Program-made: the position numbers and the translations under genes
In this document: piece by piece, positions 15,831 to 23,814 of the stretch
How positions within the stretch are numbered: the first letter of the stretch is position 1
Layout of the letters: each line of letters opens with the position of its first letter
The notes under the pieces: generated by a model
Databases searched by the model: none
What the model was told of the DNA's origin: nothing
Seen by the model: the letters and a program-made list of their open reading frames with translations, nothing else
Source: a virus
Length of the DNA: 30,632 nucleotides
Direction: 5' to 3' (one strand)
IMG/VR virus record: IMGVR_UViG_3300048589_000247
Span: 1-30,632 of that record

Positions 15831-16021
15831 CTGGCTCCTTTCCTGAACGCAATCGGCGTATGCCCCCAGTGCCAGTGCCCGCACCACCGACACTTGTACG
15901 AACTCGTGATGCTCAGGTGGGCTTTCGCCACCGAGCGCCGCACCCGTTCGGCGGATCGCTTGTCCGGGTGCCGATCCTTGCCGGTGCAGGATTTGCGCCG
16001 GATTGCCCGCTTGCTGCTCAT
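15827..16021 (-). CDS. small zinc-ribbon-like protein
   Basis: The 64 residues are basic and contain SCTGKDRHPDKRSAERVRRS followed by YKCRWCGHWHWGH. One N-terminal Cys plus the C-x2-C and His residues suggest a zinc knuckle. Similar small basic proteins with a terminal CxxCxxWHxGH-type motif are frequent in actinobacteriophage genomes, where their role is unknown. It overlaps both neighbours at ATGA. Confidence 0.65.
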   Translation of the reverse strand: MSSKRAIRRKSCTGKDRHPDKRSAERVRRSVAKAHLSITSSYKCRWCGHWHWGHTPIAFRKGAR

Positions 16022-16380
16022 GCCGCTTGCCCGTTCACGAATCCGCGCAGCTCGTCGTCGGTGTAGCGGCCCAGCAATTCCAGGATCACGTCGGCGTGAC
16101 AGGCGCTCTCATCGGTGCGGATTTCGCGCGACCGTCGGCACCAGCAGGCCAGCGGTTTCCCGCGTGCAGCGATCAGAGCGTCAACGATCGCGGGTTGCCG
16201 CAAGCCGTCCCGCAGCTTCGACCGGTAGCAGGTCAGGCAGAAGGCCCGGTCGCCATGCCGGCCGATGACGAACGTGTTCGCGAGTGGGCTGCCTTTGAGC
16301 GCCAGGCGCCCGTTCGCCCGCCCAATGTAGACCGCGCCCTCGATCTGTTCGTTGACGTGACACACATAGCCGTCACTCAT
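16018..16380 (-). CDS. DUF4326-like protein
   Basis: The 120 residues contain VYIGRANGRLALKGSPLANT, then GDRAFCLTCYRSKLRD, then GKPLACWCRR and a CHADVI element. These match in order the conserved pattern of the DUF4326 family found in phages and mobile elements, whose activity is unknown to me. The Cys/His residues (CWC, CH) may bind metal. The ATG at 16380 overlaps the VRR-NUC stop; the longer frame upstream is a shadow of that gene. Confidence 0.75.
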   Translation of the reverse strand: MSDGYVCHVNEQIEGAVYIGRANGRLALKGSPLANTFVIGRHGDRAFCLTCYRSKLRDGLRQPAIVDALIAARGKPLACWCRRSREIRTDESACHADVILELLGRYTDDELRGFVNGQAA

Positions 16381-16790
16381 GCCGCGCTCCTCTGCAGTTC
16401 CGCCAGCACGGCGTCCAGATCCTCTGGGTAGACGAACCGGGCATCGACGCCGGCCCGCTGGTATTCCCTGATCCATGCCCGTTGATCGGGCCGCGACTCA
16501 CCGCGGTCAGACTTCAGCTCGAACACGAACTGGCGGCCGTGCCCGCAGATGTGCAGGTCCGGAAACCCGCCCCGGCTCTTGCGGCTATCCGTTTCGTGAT
16601 GCACCTGGTACCCGTGGTTCAGGGCCGCTTCCGTGATCGTTTCTTGCAACTCCTCTTCGGTCATGCGCGTGGCCGGACGCGCACGGCGCTGACGCTTCGG
16701 CGCCGACGCGGCAGGGACCGTTAGTCCCTGCTCACGTTCGATCATTTCGCGGTACTCGAGGTAGCTCATCTCGGTACGGGAATCGCTCAC
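16377..16790 (-). CDS. VRR-NUC domain nuclease
   Basis: The 137-residue protein has a GTG start with GGGAGG 8 bases upstream and overlaps the methyltransferase stop. Residues 45-135 form a VRR-NUC-type PD-(D/E)XK nuclease: Glu54 in ITEAAL, GGFPDLH with Asp78, FELKSD with Glu91 and Lys93, and a downstream DQRAWIREYQRAGVDA. Such stand-alone VRR-NUC proteins in phages are thought to act on branched or flapped DNA in replication or recombination. Residues 30-42 are very basic. It lies next to a DNA methyltransferase. Confidence 0.82.
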   Translation of the reverse strand: MSDSRTEMSYLEYREMIEREQGLTVPAASAPKRQRRARPATRMTEEELQETITEAALNHGYQVHHETDSRKSRGGFPDLHICGHGRQFVFELKSDRGESRPDQRAWIREYQRAGVDARFVYPEDLDAVLAELQRSAA

Positions 16791-17278
16791 GCTGCTTGCC
16801 TCCCGTCGAGCACCCGGTCCATGCCGATAAACACGGTGCCTTCTTGCGCTCGGCGCGGGTCCCAGATCACCACGCAGCTTGGGAACGGCGCGTTGATGGC
16901 CGAACCGCCGAACCGCATCCGACCCCGGATCAGCCGGATCTCCGCTGCCTTCATCACGTAGGCATGCCACCATTTGGTGCAGCTGCGTACCGGGATCAGC
17001 GCCACCACCAGCGCGCCGTTTTCCGACTCTTCATAGGCCTTGCGAATCCAGCGCCCGATCTTGTGGTTGTACGGCGGGTTCATGAACACCGTTTCGCCGG
17101 CCCATGATTGCTGCAATCCATCGTCTGCCTTAGTGAAGAACCGCTCGCAAACGGCATTCTCTTCGGTCGCGCACGGATCGAGCGAGAACGGTCCGAACTC
17201 ATCGGCCAGCGCATCAACGAACGCTCGCGGGGTTGACCACTCTTCGGTGTTCGAGCTGAATGCAGCTACGTGCCTCAT
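16787..17278 (-). CDS. phage N6-adenine DNA methyltransferase (Dam-like)
   Basis: The 163 residues match the small phage Dam family: EEWSTPRAFVDALADEFGPF, then SLDPCATEENAV (SAM-binding side, DPCA at about 34-37), then the catalytic VFMNPPYNH (NPPY at about 67-70) and ALVVALIPVRSCTKWWH. The short length, without a separate large target domain, is normal for this family. The start at 17278 overlaps the preceding stop. It may methylate the phage DNA against host restriction or mark it for its own nuclease. Confidence 0.88.
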   Translation of the reverse strand: MRHVAAFSSNTEEWSTPRAFVDALADEFGPFSLDPCATEENAVCERFFTKADDGLQQSWAGETVFMNPPYNHKIGRWIRKAYEESENGALVVALIPVRSCTKWWHAYVMKAAEIRLIRGRMRFGGSAINAPFPSCVVIWDPRRAQEGTVFIGMDRVLDGRQAA

Positions 17279-17757
17279 GCCGTCACACCTCGCGTCTGCG
17301 CCTCGAGCGCGGACAGCTTGTTCAGCACCGACAGCGGAGCCCTGTCCACGTCCTGCGCGCCGGTCGTCCAGTCGCGCACCGTGGCGGTCGTCACCCCGGC
17401 CCGTTTGGCGAGTTCCTCGGCGTCGATGTCGAGCAGCGCCATCATGCGCCGCAACCGGGCGGCGCTCCATCCGGCCCCCGTTGTGGGCAGCGGCGTCGGT
17501 TCAGGTGCGGGCGGTCGGTCGATCGCGCCGTTCGGGATGGTGGCCCCGGTGATGGCGCGGTCCCCCGCTTTCAGCGCCGCGTCGATCTGCTGGCGCAGCT
17601 GCTGGCGTTCGTCGGCCAGCGGCTTGAGCGAGGCCAGCGCGGTCGTGATCTTGCGATCCACCGCATCGAGCTTGCGGGCCAACGCCTGCAGCTCCTGCGC
17701 GCCGCCGGCGGTCTTCGTCGTGGTGGGCTTGGTTCGGTCGTAATGGCCGCGTGGCAT
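17275..17757 (-). CDS. coiled-coil protein with C-terminal helix-turn-helix
   Basis: The 160 residues have a basic N-terminus (MPRGHYDRTKPTTTK), a coiled coil at about 20-70 (ELQALARKLDAVDRKITTAL then ERQQLRQQIDAALKAG), a Pro-rich linker, and an XRE-like HTH at about 108-135 (LDIDAEELAKRAGVTTATVR). The layout suggests a DNA-binding dimer, perhaps a regulator of the early operon. The start is coupled to the previous gene by TAATG. Confidence 0.68.
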   Translation of the reverse strand: MPRGHYDRTKPTTTKTAGGAQELQALARKLDAVDRKITTALASLKPLADERQQLRQQIDAALKAGDRAITGATIPNGAIDRPPAPEPTPLPTTGAGWSAARLRRMMALLDIDAEELAKRAGVTTATVRDWTTGAQDVDRAPLSVLNKLSALEAQTRGVTA

Positions 17758-17984
17758 TAGTTTGTCTCCTTTCCGGGTTCGGCGGCCCGCTGTTTCTGGC
17801 GTTCGATGAAGCGTTCCAGGTTGCCGATTTCGACGTCGAACGCATCCACCGTTGCGGTCTGGCCGTGATCGGCGGCAGCCTTCCGTTTGAGCCGCAACCC
17901 GGTCAGCCGGTCCTCTTCGCGGGCGATGCTCGCCTCGAACTGCCTGGCGCGGATGCGATCGCGCCGTTCCTGCGTGAGGGTCAT
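17757..17984 (-). CDS. small coiled-coil protein, function unknown
   Basis: The 75-residue protein is almost entirely charged helix: MTLTQERRDRIRARQFEAS, then EEDRLTGLRLKRKAAADHG and IGNLERFIERQKQRA. It lies between two DNA-binding proteins and overlaps both (ATGA and TAATG). It may be a partner of either. No family recognised. Confidence 0.6.
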   Translation of the reverse strand: MTLTQERRDRIRARQFEASIAREEDRLTGLRLKRKAAADHGQTATVDAFDVEIGNLERFIERQKQRAAEPGKETN

Positions 17985-18658
17985 GCGGCCACCAGTCCTT
18001 CCGCGCCGTCCCCGTACACGTACCGGGCGGCGATCTGTTCGACGTGATCGTTGCGCACCAGGTGATTGCCGGTGCCCATGCGGCGTACAACAGGCAGCCA
18101 GCCCTTATCGATCCACTGGCCGACCGTGGCGGCGTCAACGCCGATCCGATCGCCTGCCTGTCCGAGTGTCAGGAAGCGCACGTCGCCCCGCACCTGGTCG
18201 ACGTGACGTCGCAACCACGCGACTGTGATGTCGTCGGGGTCCCAGTCCTGCCAGTGCGCGGGATCATCGAGGTAGGCCAGCAGGTCATGCTCCCGAATGA
18301 ACCAGACGAGATGCGGCCCCTGCCGGCGAACCTGCCGGCCCCGCAGGTGGCCGCGCTCGATCAGCTGGACCACCTTCTTGGCGCACGTGAACCCGAGCAT
18401 CCGCTGGACCTCGCGGGCCGACATGCCGGCTCGATGGGTCCGGCGTCCAAGCCCCATCCGCTTGCACTTGAGCGTGATGGCAGCCTCGGTCTTGCCGAGC
18501 CGCCTGGCCATCTCGGGGACCCCCAACCCCTGCTCCCACAGGCCCATCAGCTGGTACTCGCGCTCCTTGGTCCAGTAGCGGTCCCAGCACCGGGGCTGGC
18601 CCGATGCCCGGAACCAGTGGCGGTCGTTCACATGCTTGCCGCAGTTGAGGCAGATCAT
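17981..18658 (-). CDS. multi-HTH DNA-binding protein with N-terminal zinc knuckle
   Basis: The 225 residues begin MICLNCGKHV with a C-x2-C pair and a third Cys near residue 24. Several helix-turn-helix-like units follow: LGVPEMARRLGKTEAAITLK (about 46-65), MSAREVQRMLGFTCAKKVVQ, and LTLGQAGDRIGVDAATVGQW then IDKGWLPVVRRMG (a MerR/excisionase-like pattern near the C-terminus). It could be an excisionase, an origin-binding protein or an early regulator. The overall design is seen; the role is open. Confidence 0.7.
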   Translation of the reverse strand: MICLNCGKHVNDRHWFRASGQPRCWDRYWTKEREYQLMGLWEQGLGVPEMARRLGKTEAAITLKCKRMGLGRRTHRAGMSAREVQRMLGFTCAKKVVQLIERGHLRGRQVRRQGPHLVWFIREHDLLAYLDDPAHWQDWDPDDITVAWLRRHVDQVRGDVRFLTLGQAGDRIGVDAATVGQWIDKGWLPVVRRMGTGNHLVRNDHVEQIAARYVYGDGAEGLVAA

Positions 18659-19074
18659 GGCGTGGCCTCGTTCAACTCGCCGCTGCCGTTACAGTCGGGA
18701 CACATGCCGTCGGCGAACCCGACGTCACATGGAACGCTGACGAGTCCGTAGCCACCGCACTGTTGGCACATTCCATCCGGGGTATCGCCGATGCCGTAAA
18801 GCACGGAGCGGAGCAGATCAGCGGCACGATCCGTTATTGCGTCCACCACCTTCTCCATGTCCGACACCGGCAGCGCCACATGCGTCCGGGTGTCATAGAC
18901 GGCGTGATGCTCGGGGCAGACGGCGCGGGCGACGGCCAGCATCCCAGCGGTGTCACCACGCGGCTCATCCTTTCCGCGTGTGCCGTCGAAGAACTCCGCG
19001 TTGGTGCGCTCAAACGCCTCCACCCATGTGCCATAAAGCGCCCGCTCGTCCGTCGGGTCAATCGGCTTGCTCAT
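18655..19074 (-). CDS. protein with DnaJ-like zinc-finger C-terminus
   Basis: Of 139 residues, the C-terminal part holds MCQQCGGYGL and MCPDCNGSGE, a pair of CxxCxGxG repeats like the DnaJ central zinc finger. The N-terminal 90 residues are helical with PEHHAVYDTRTHVALP. Such fingers appear in phage proteins of unknown function and in some nucleic acid binders. No J domain is present, so this is not DnaJ. Starts and stops overlap both neighbours. Confidence 0.65.
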   Translation of the reverse strand: MSKPIDPTDERALYGTWVEAFERTNAEFFDGTRGKDEPRGDTAGMLAVARAVCPEHHAVYDTRTHVALPVSDMEKVVDAITDRAADLLRSVLYGIGDTPDGMCQQCGGYGLVSVPCDVGFADGMCPDCNGSGELNEATP

Positions 19075-19376
19075 TCCTCACCTCGCACGTAGAACGGCGC
19101 GGCTTCCTGCCGCAGGTAGCCGTCCGCCCAATCGATTCGGCGAATGAAGTCCGGCGTTGGCAGACTCACGGTCCCGCTGGTCCGGGTGGCGTTGATGCCG
19201 TACCAGTGGCCGAACCGGACGACGTGGCCGCGCTTGCTACGCACCTTCCATCGGCTGGCCCCCTCATCGGTCAACGTGATCAGCGCCTTGACGCCGCTCA
19301 CCGACAGGTCTTCGAGCGCGTCGCCCGGAGTCGTGAACTTGGGATCGAGGCCCTTGCGGTTGACGTGGATCGGCAT
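19071..19376 (-). CDS. small basic beta-rich protein, function unknown
   Basis: The 101 residues include VSGVKALITLTDEGASRWKV and RSKRGHVVRFGHWYGINATR, with basic strands that could bind nucleic acid. The ATG at 19376 has AGGAGG 6 bases upstream and overlaps the previous stop. No known family or catalytic motif is recognised. Confidence 0.6.
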   Translation of the reverse strand: MPIHVNRKGLDPKFTTPGDALEDLSVSGVKALITLTDEGASRWKVRSKRGHVVRFGHWYGINATRTSGTVSLPTPDFIRRIDWADGYLRQEAAPFYVRGEE

Positions 19377-19825
19377 CACTTCCCTCCTTTCGGCGGCGTG
19401 ATGACCAGCCGCTCGGTCGTGACCTGGGCGATGCCGGGGATGGTCTCGCCCCCTTTGGCCAGCAGCACCACGGCGGCTTCATCGACGGCGGTGTACGTGT
19501 AGTCGTCCCAGCGCCCGGTCGCCTTGAGCCAGTCGCTGATCTTGAACGCCTCGTCTTCGATGATCCGGTGCGTCGTGCGGGTCTCGATCCGCGCCCGGTA
19601 GCCGGTGGCGGCGTCGGTCACGGACGCGGTACCGTCGGTGCGCAGCCGCTGCTCGATCGCGCCCCGAATTTCGGCGACGATCGTCCGCTTGTGCTGGATG
19701 CGCGTCATCTCGTCGGCAATGTCAGCCTCCACCACGTCCAGCATCGAGAACAATTCCGGCAGGCCGATGAAGCTGGCGTCGAGGGTGACGGCGGTCGGAT
19801 CGATGGTCGTTTGGTCGCTGTTCAT
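19376..19825 (-). CDS. phage early protein with N-terminal helices, function unknown
   Basis: The 149 residues have a helical first half (LPELFSMLDVVEADIADEM then QHKRTIVAEIRGAIEQRL) and a beta-rich second half (GYRARIETRTTHRIIEDEAF, then QVTTERLVITPPKGG). Helices followed by strands recall host-nuclease inhibitors and annealing accessories in phage recombination blocks, but I cannot assign it. AGGA lies 9 bases upstream. Confidence 0.6.
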   Translation of the reverse strand: MNSDQTTIDPTAVTLDASFIGLPELFSMLDVVEADIADEMTRIQHKRTIVAEIRGAIEQRLRTDGTASVTDAATGYRARIETRTTHRIIEDEAFKISDWLKATGRWDDYTYTAVDEAAVVLLAKGGETIPGIAQVTTERLVITPPKGGK

Positions 19826-19847
19826 GCGGTCGGGTCCTTTCGGTGAG

Positions 19848-20327
19848 TCAGAACGGGCACGGTTCAGGGTTCCACGTCAGGTGAAATGCCCATTGGTTGA
19901 CGAAGACATCGATGCTGGTGCCGGTGCGCCGGTAATCGACGTCGTAGCGTTCCTTGATGTCGGCGAAGAACTCGGGGCCGAGATTCCAGCGGGCGCACTC
20001 CTGGGCGTCGAACGCCAATTCGAGGAACGCCTGCTCCCGTTGGTTCATCGGCTCGATCATGGATTGACGCTTGGCGCGTCGTTCGAGGAAGCGCGCCGTA
20101 TCCCTCTCACCCGCGTGATCAAAGAGCCAGCGGGTTCGGGCGTCCCAGTAGTAGCGGTACTTGGCCCATTCGCGGGCGGCGTCGTAGCAGGGCTGGAAGG
20201 CATCGTCGTAGAGCTCCCAGCGGCGCTCGATGCTGAGACTGCCGATCTGGGAGAAGCCGTGAGCGTGGCGTGCGCCGATGCCAGGAATGAGCTGTATGCC
20301 GTGTGCTTTGCGCTGATCAGCAGCCAT
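19848..20327 (-). CDS. Trp/Tyr-rich helical protein, function unknown
   Basis: The 159-residue product starts MAADQRKAHGIQLIPGIG and contains ERRWELYDDAFQPCYDAARE and KYRYYWDARTRWLFDHAGE, then ends VNQWAFHLTWNPEPCPF. Its start lies deep inside the preceding gene's frame (overlap of 271 bases), an unusual arrangement in an operon otherwise joined by 4-base overlaps. Only a weak GGA precedes the ATG. It may instead be the second half of a frameshifted gene begun at 20551. Confidence 0.6.
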   Translation of the reverse strand: MAADQRKAHGIQLIPGIGARHAHGFSQIGSLSIERRWELYDDAFQPCYDAAREWAKYRYYWDARTRWLFDHAGERDTARFLERRAKRQSMIEPMNQREQAFLELAFDAQECARWNLGPEFFADIKERYDVDYRRTGTSIDVFVNQWAFHLTWNPEPCPF

Positions 20328-20551
20328 TTCTTCATCCGTTCCCCCCACTGGGGATTCGCCTGATCGGCCGTGAGGGCCTCCCACGCCGCCGGCAACCACG
20401 CCTCCATCTGGTCGCGGCGTTCGACGATCGGATTCAGCGCCACCCAGATCACCCGGGCTTCGGCCATCCATGCCGGACTCTCCGGATCGGTGCGGGCCTT
20501 GAGCGCGTCGAGCATGGCCGCGATCGGATCGAGATCGGGATAGCCGGTCAT
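20057..20551 (-). CDS. helical protein with suspect C-terminal frame
   Basis: The first 80 or so residues look genuine: MTGYPDLDPIAAMLDALKAR, then MAEARVIWVALNPIVERRDQ and EAWLPAAWEALTADQ. From about residue 90 the frame becomes Ala/Ser/Pro/Thr-rich in the way of an out-of-frame shadow of the 19848-20327 gene. Its start overlaps the preceding stop at ATGA, supporting the N-terminus. Either a real long overlap exists, or an indel around 20330 has displaced the original stop. No family recognised. Confidence 0.5.
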   Translation of the reverse strand: MTGYPDLDPIAAMLDALKARTDPESPAWMAEARVIWVALNPIVERRDQMEAWLPAAWEALTADQANPQWGERMKKWLLISAKHTAYSSFLASAHATLTASPRSAVSASSAAGSSTTMPSSPATTPPANGPSTATTGTPEPAGSLITRVRGIRRASSNDAPSVNP

Positions 20552-20868
20552 GCCGCCACCTGCTCGGTCGGCGCATAGACGGCGTGTTCAAGGGCAAGGC
20601 GCTCGTACTCGGCGTTGAGGTCGCGCAGCTCCGCCCACGACTTGCCGCGCAGGCTGGCGGCGATCTCCATCATGCGCGGCGTCACGTTGATCGCCACGAT
20701 CTGCCACTTCTCGCCGTCGAGATCGTTCAGGATCGATCGCATCAGTTCGACTTGCCGGTAGAGGTCGTCGGCCTCGTATTGCGCCTCATCAAGGCGCTCC
20801 TGGGCGCGCTCCAAGTCCCGTTCCAGTGCTTCGAGGGCCTTCTTGCTGACGGTGAATGACTCGCTCAT
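20548..20868 (-). CDS. coiled-coil phage protein, function unknown
   Basis: The 106-residue protein has a long heptad-like coiled coil at about residues 8-50 (KKALEALERDLERAQERLDE, then AQYEADDLYRQVELMRSIL), followed by a short strand and helix (WQIVAINVTPRMMEIAASLR). GGAG precedes the ATG, and both ends overlap neighbours at ATGA. Likely a small structural or accessory factor. Confidence 0.6.
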   Translation of the reverse strand: MSESFTVSKKALEALERDLERAQERLDEAQYEADDLYRQVELMRSILNDLDGEKWQIVAINVTPRMMEIAASLRGKSWAELRDLNAEYERLALEHAVYAPTEQVAA

Positions 20869-21290
20869 GCCGCTCGCTCCTGCACGTGGCCGCGCGAACT
20901 GACGACGATGGCCGGGAAGCTGTGCGCCCGGGCGTCCTCAAGGATCTGGCGCGAGCTGCGGCTGAAGAAGATGCTGTCGTGGAAGACGGCGAACGAAACG
21001 TCGGCGCCGATGGACCGGAACTGCCGGGCCGTGAAGACAAGCCGCTCGATCGGCACGCGGCCCACGAGCATCGGCACATCCATCGCCAGCTCGATCGCCA
21101 GCCGGTCGATGCCGTCGTTGGTTCCCGCCACCACCGCGGCATTGAGCCGGTCACCGTCGAACGCCTGCTCGATGACCCCGCTGATCGCCGCCTGCCAGCG
21201 GGCGCGTTCCGGCGCGTAGCGGGCCGCGTTGCGATCGCCGGTGATGATCAGGACCTTCATGCCCCGCTCTGGTTTGGTCACGATGTTCAT
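20865..21290 (-). CDS. SLOG / DUF2493-like nucleotide-binding Rossmann protein
   Basis: The 141 residues show KVLIITGDRNAARYAPERA, close to the G-x-R-x pattern of the DUF2493/YspA-type SLOG fold, followed by NAAVVAGTNDGIDRLAIELA and VSFAVFHDSIFFSRSSRQI. SLOG domains bind nucleotide-derived ligands and occur in phages and stress or defence loci; the ligand here is unknown. The ATG at 21290 has GGAG upstream; an alternative ATG at 21260 (MKVLIITG) is less well placed. Confidence 0.65.
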   Translation of the reverse strand: MNIVTKPERGMKVLIITGDRNAARYAPERARWQAAISGVIEQAFDGDRLNAAVVAGTNDGIDRLAIELAMDVPMLVGRVPIERLVFTARQFRSIGADVSFAVFHDSIFFSRSSRQILEDARAHSFPAIVVSSRGHVQERAA

Positions 21291-21700
21291 GCCGCTCTCC
21301 GTTCCGGGCGGCGCACGTAGCGCCCCTTGAATGCGTCCCAGCGGACGTCGTATTCGGCTGCCGGCTTCCAGCGGTCCGGCATCTCCAGTTCGTCGACGTT
21401 CCACGCCCGGCAGCTGAATGGCTCCACGCCCGCCCGGATCACCGCACCGGCACTGTTGGTCTCGGTGCGGTGCGGGTCGAGGATGACCAGCGGCCTGGTG
21501 TCAAGGCGGTATCGCTGCATCTGGTTCCACGTCACGATGTCGCCGGGCCAGAACGGGGTCTGCCAGACGTGCCGGGTGACCACGAACAGGACGTTGCAGC
21601 GGTACTCGGATGAGTCCGGTTCCACGAGTTTCCCGGTGTGGTCGATGGCGTACTCGGGCCGGGTCAGGTGCCGGCAGGTGGCGCAGGATCGTTCGGTCAT
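21287..21700 (-). CDS. Cys-containing phage protein, function unknown
   Basis: The 137 residues begin MTERSCATCRHLTRPEYAI with C-x2-C, a third Cys near residue 35 and a fourth in FSCRAW near 97, enough for one zinc site. The middle holds VVTRHVWQTPFWPGDIVTWN. It is encoded directly after the ATPase gene with an ATGA overlap. Possibly a helicase partner, but nothing in the sequence proves it. Confidence 0.6.
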   Translation of the reverse strand: MTERSCATCRHLTRPEYAIDHTGKLVEPDSSEYRCNVLFVVTRHVWQTPFWPGDIVTWNQMQRYRLDTRPLVILDPHRTETNSAGAVIRAGVEPFSCRAWNVDELEMPDRWKPAAEYDVRWDAFKGRYVRRPERRAA

Positions 21701-23814
21701 GCCTCGCCTCCCTCGACCGGGTAGCGCAGGTGCACAACGTTGCGGTTCGCGCCCATGAGGCGGCGCCGGACCTTGAAGGTTTCGCGGGCCTCGTCACGGG
21801 TCACGATCAGGCCGCGCTCCCAGAACCGCTTGAGCAGGGTGTCCGGGGTGAGCGGGATCTCCGTGCCGATCGCAACCGCCCGCTTCTGGATGATCTGGTA
21901 GGCGGCGTTCCACTCCAGGTAGACCGCGCCGTCGCCGGTGGTCCAGCCGATGCGGGATCCCTGCGGGCGCCACTCCGGATCGGTCGGGTTGCCGTTGACG
22001 GTGGTGCCGCGGTCAACCCGCCGCCAGCCCCACGCTTCCGGGTCGGAGGGCGCGTCTCCGTTGCTGTCGACCAGGTGCGCCTCCCCCGAGACCAGAATGG
22101 CGTCGAGCGCCTCCAGGAACTGCGTGACCGGATTGGCGGACCGCAGGTGTTCGGCCTGCGCTGCGATCATCCCGCGCAGCTCCTGTTCGGCACTGGCGGC
22201 CAGCTTGGCGAGTTCGTCCTCGGTCCAGCCGATCGAGCCGAGGTAGTCGCTCAGCATGGAGTAGGCGGCCATCAGGTGCGCCGCCGTGGTGACGGTGCGC
22301 GGGTGCGCGGCGTGATCGGTCTGGAGCGCCAACCGCATCGCCTCGAAGCGGGCCGTGAAGTCGGCGATCCGGGCCGCGTAGTCGCCCACGAACCAGCGGA
22401 TGAACGCCGCCATTGCCGAGGCGTGGACGCCGGCGTGGCCGCGATCCTGCGCCTCGGTCAGCGCCCCGTCCTTGAACCGGACGCTCCCCTTCTTGAGTTC
22501 GATGATGCTCATGCGGGCCCGCAGGCTCTCGCCCTTCGGGATATCCTCGCCGGTCATCATGACCGTGCCGCGCGGCGGCTTCTGGGCGCGCAGCTGCGCC
22601 TCCCGGGTCAACCGCGTGCGGCCCGACTGGTTGCCGAGCGCGCGCCCGATCCGTTCGGCGGTGGCGTCCGCGTTGATCGCCTTGTTGCGCTGGAAGTCAT
22701 CGACGACCAGCAGGGCGTCCTTGAGCAGGTAGGCGATCATCTCGATCGAGTTGCCCGTGCCGCTGAAGCTGGCCGGCAGGTGATCGGCGTCGAGCTTGGC
22801 CCCGAACAGGCTCAGGAACAGCGCCACCAGCGTGGTCTTGCCGAGCCCGGTGCCGCCCATGATGTAGATGGCGAAGTCGGACGGCCCGAACACGCTCCGC
22901 ACCGCCGCACCGAGTAACGGGATCGTCACCGACCGGTCAGCCAGGTCGAGCAGCTCCATCGTGGCCCGCCAGGCCGCGCGCTCCTCGTCGCCCGTGGGTG
23001 GGGCCGGCAAGTGGTAGCGGTTGAGCGGCGACTCCAGGTGCACCGCGATCTCGTCGCGCAGCCCGTCGCCGGTAATGGCGCCAGAGGCCGTCAGGTAGCC
23101 CATCTGGCCGTCCTCGAGCTGCCGGACGCCCGTGTGCCCGAACACCAGCTTCCGGACCGGGATCGGCTTGTTGAGCTGGATCGCGGTGGCGACGTGCTCG
23201 AGGTGGCGCGAACCCGGGTAGACGACCGCCTGGGAGCCGAGGGCTTCCGTGATCCACTCCTGCACGTTGGCGAATTTCGCCGCCGGCACGGTGGCCGTCT
23301 TGCGGAACTCGCCCTGCCAGCAATCGATCTCGTACTCGCGGCGATCACCGATGCCGTCACTGATCGTGATATCGGCGTCGATGTGGGCGCCAAAGTTGCT
23401 GACCGGTTGCTCGACCGTGCGCGGTGGGGTACTGGGAATGGTCCGGGTGTAGAAGATGCCGCGATCGTCGACCGTGTAGATCGGCGCGCCGGCACTGACG
23501 CTATCGGTGCCGGGCGGGGCGATCAGGTCGATGTTCGTCGCGATCGCCATCAGCTCGACCCGCACGACATCGAGGTCGACGTCCACCCGCTTGCCCAGCG
23601 CCTTGATGAACCGGGCCCGCGCCAGGTCGTTCTTCACGTCGATCGCGTCGAGGTGGCGCACGGCGCCGTCGATCTCGACGTGAATGACGTTGCGGCTGTA
23701 GCTGGCCGGCTCGACCCGGTAGCGGTTTCCCGACGGGGTGAACGCCACCATGCCGTCGTCGTCGATCGTGTAGTCGATGGCGGGCGCGTCCGGCGCGGTG
23801 CGGTCAGGCGACAC
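21697..23814 (-). CDS. large P-loop ATPase, putative replicative helicase (DUF927-like)
   Basis: The 705-residue protein has a GTG start with AAAGGAG 8 bases upstream. It has a Walker A motif at about 320-328 (GGTGLGKTT), Walker B at about 367-374 (ALLVVDDF), and a later polar segment GTVMMTGEDIPKGE that fits a sensor. The 300 residues before the P-loop and the domain after it resemble DUF927-type helicases found in phages and plasmids. Next to a CHC2 primase gene and an iteron block, a role in origin opening or as replicative helicase is likely. It overlaps the primase stop by 11 bases. Confidence 0.82.
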   Translation of the reverse strand: MSPDRTAPDAPAIDYTIDDDGMVAFTPSGNRYRVEPASYSRNVIHVEIDGAVRHLDAIDVKNDLARARFIKALGKRVDVDLDVVRVELMAIATNIDLIAPPGTDSVSAGAPIYTVDDRGIFYTRTIPSTPPRTVEQPVSNFGAHIDADITISDGIGDRREYEIDCWQGEFRKTATVPAAKFANVQEWITEALGSQAVVYPGSRHLEHVATAIQLNKPIPVRKLVFGHTGVRQLEDGQMGYLTASGAITGDGLRDEIAVHLESPLNRYHLPAPPTGDEERAAWRATMELLDLADRSVTIPLLGAAVRSVFGPSDFAIYIMGGTGLGKTTLVALFLSLFGAKLDADHLPASFSGTGNSIEMIAYLLKDALLVVDDFQRNKAINADATAERIGRALGNQSGRTRLTREAQLRAQKPPRGTVMMTGEDIPKGESLRARMSIIELKKGSVRFKDGALTEAQDRGHAGVHASAMAAFIRWFVGDYAARIADFTARFEAMRLALQTDHAAHPRTVTTAAHLMAAYSMLSDYLGSIGWTEDELAKLAASAEQELRGMIAAQAEHLRSANPVTQFLEALDAILVSGEAHLVDSNGDAPSDPEAWGWRRVDRGTTVNGNPTDPEWRPQGSRIGWTTGDGAVYLEWNAAYQIIQKRAVAIGTEIPLTPDTLLKRFWERGLIVTRDEARETFKVRRRLMGANRNVVHLRYPVEGGEA

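Noticed and set aside
21610-22917. A 435-codon plus-strand frame opposite the ATPase gene
   Set aside because: A shadow of the ATPase gene on the other strand, which has Walker A and B motifs in order.
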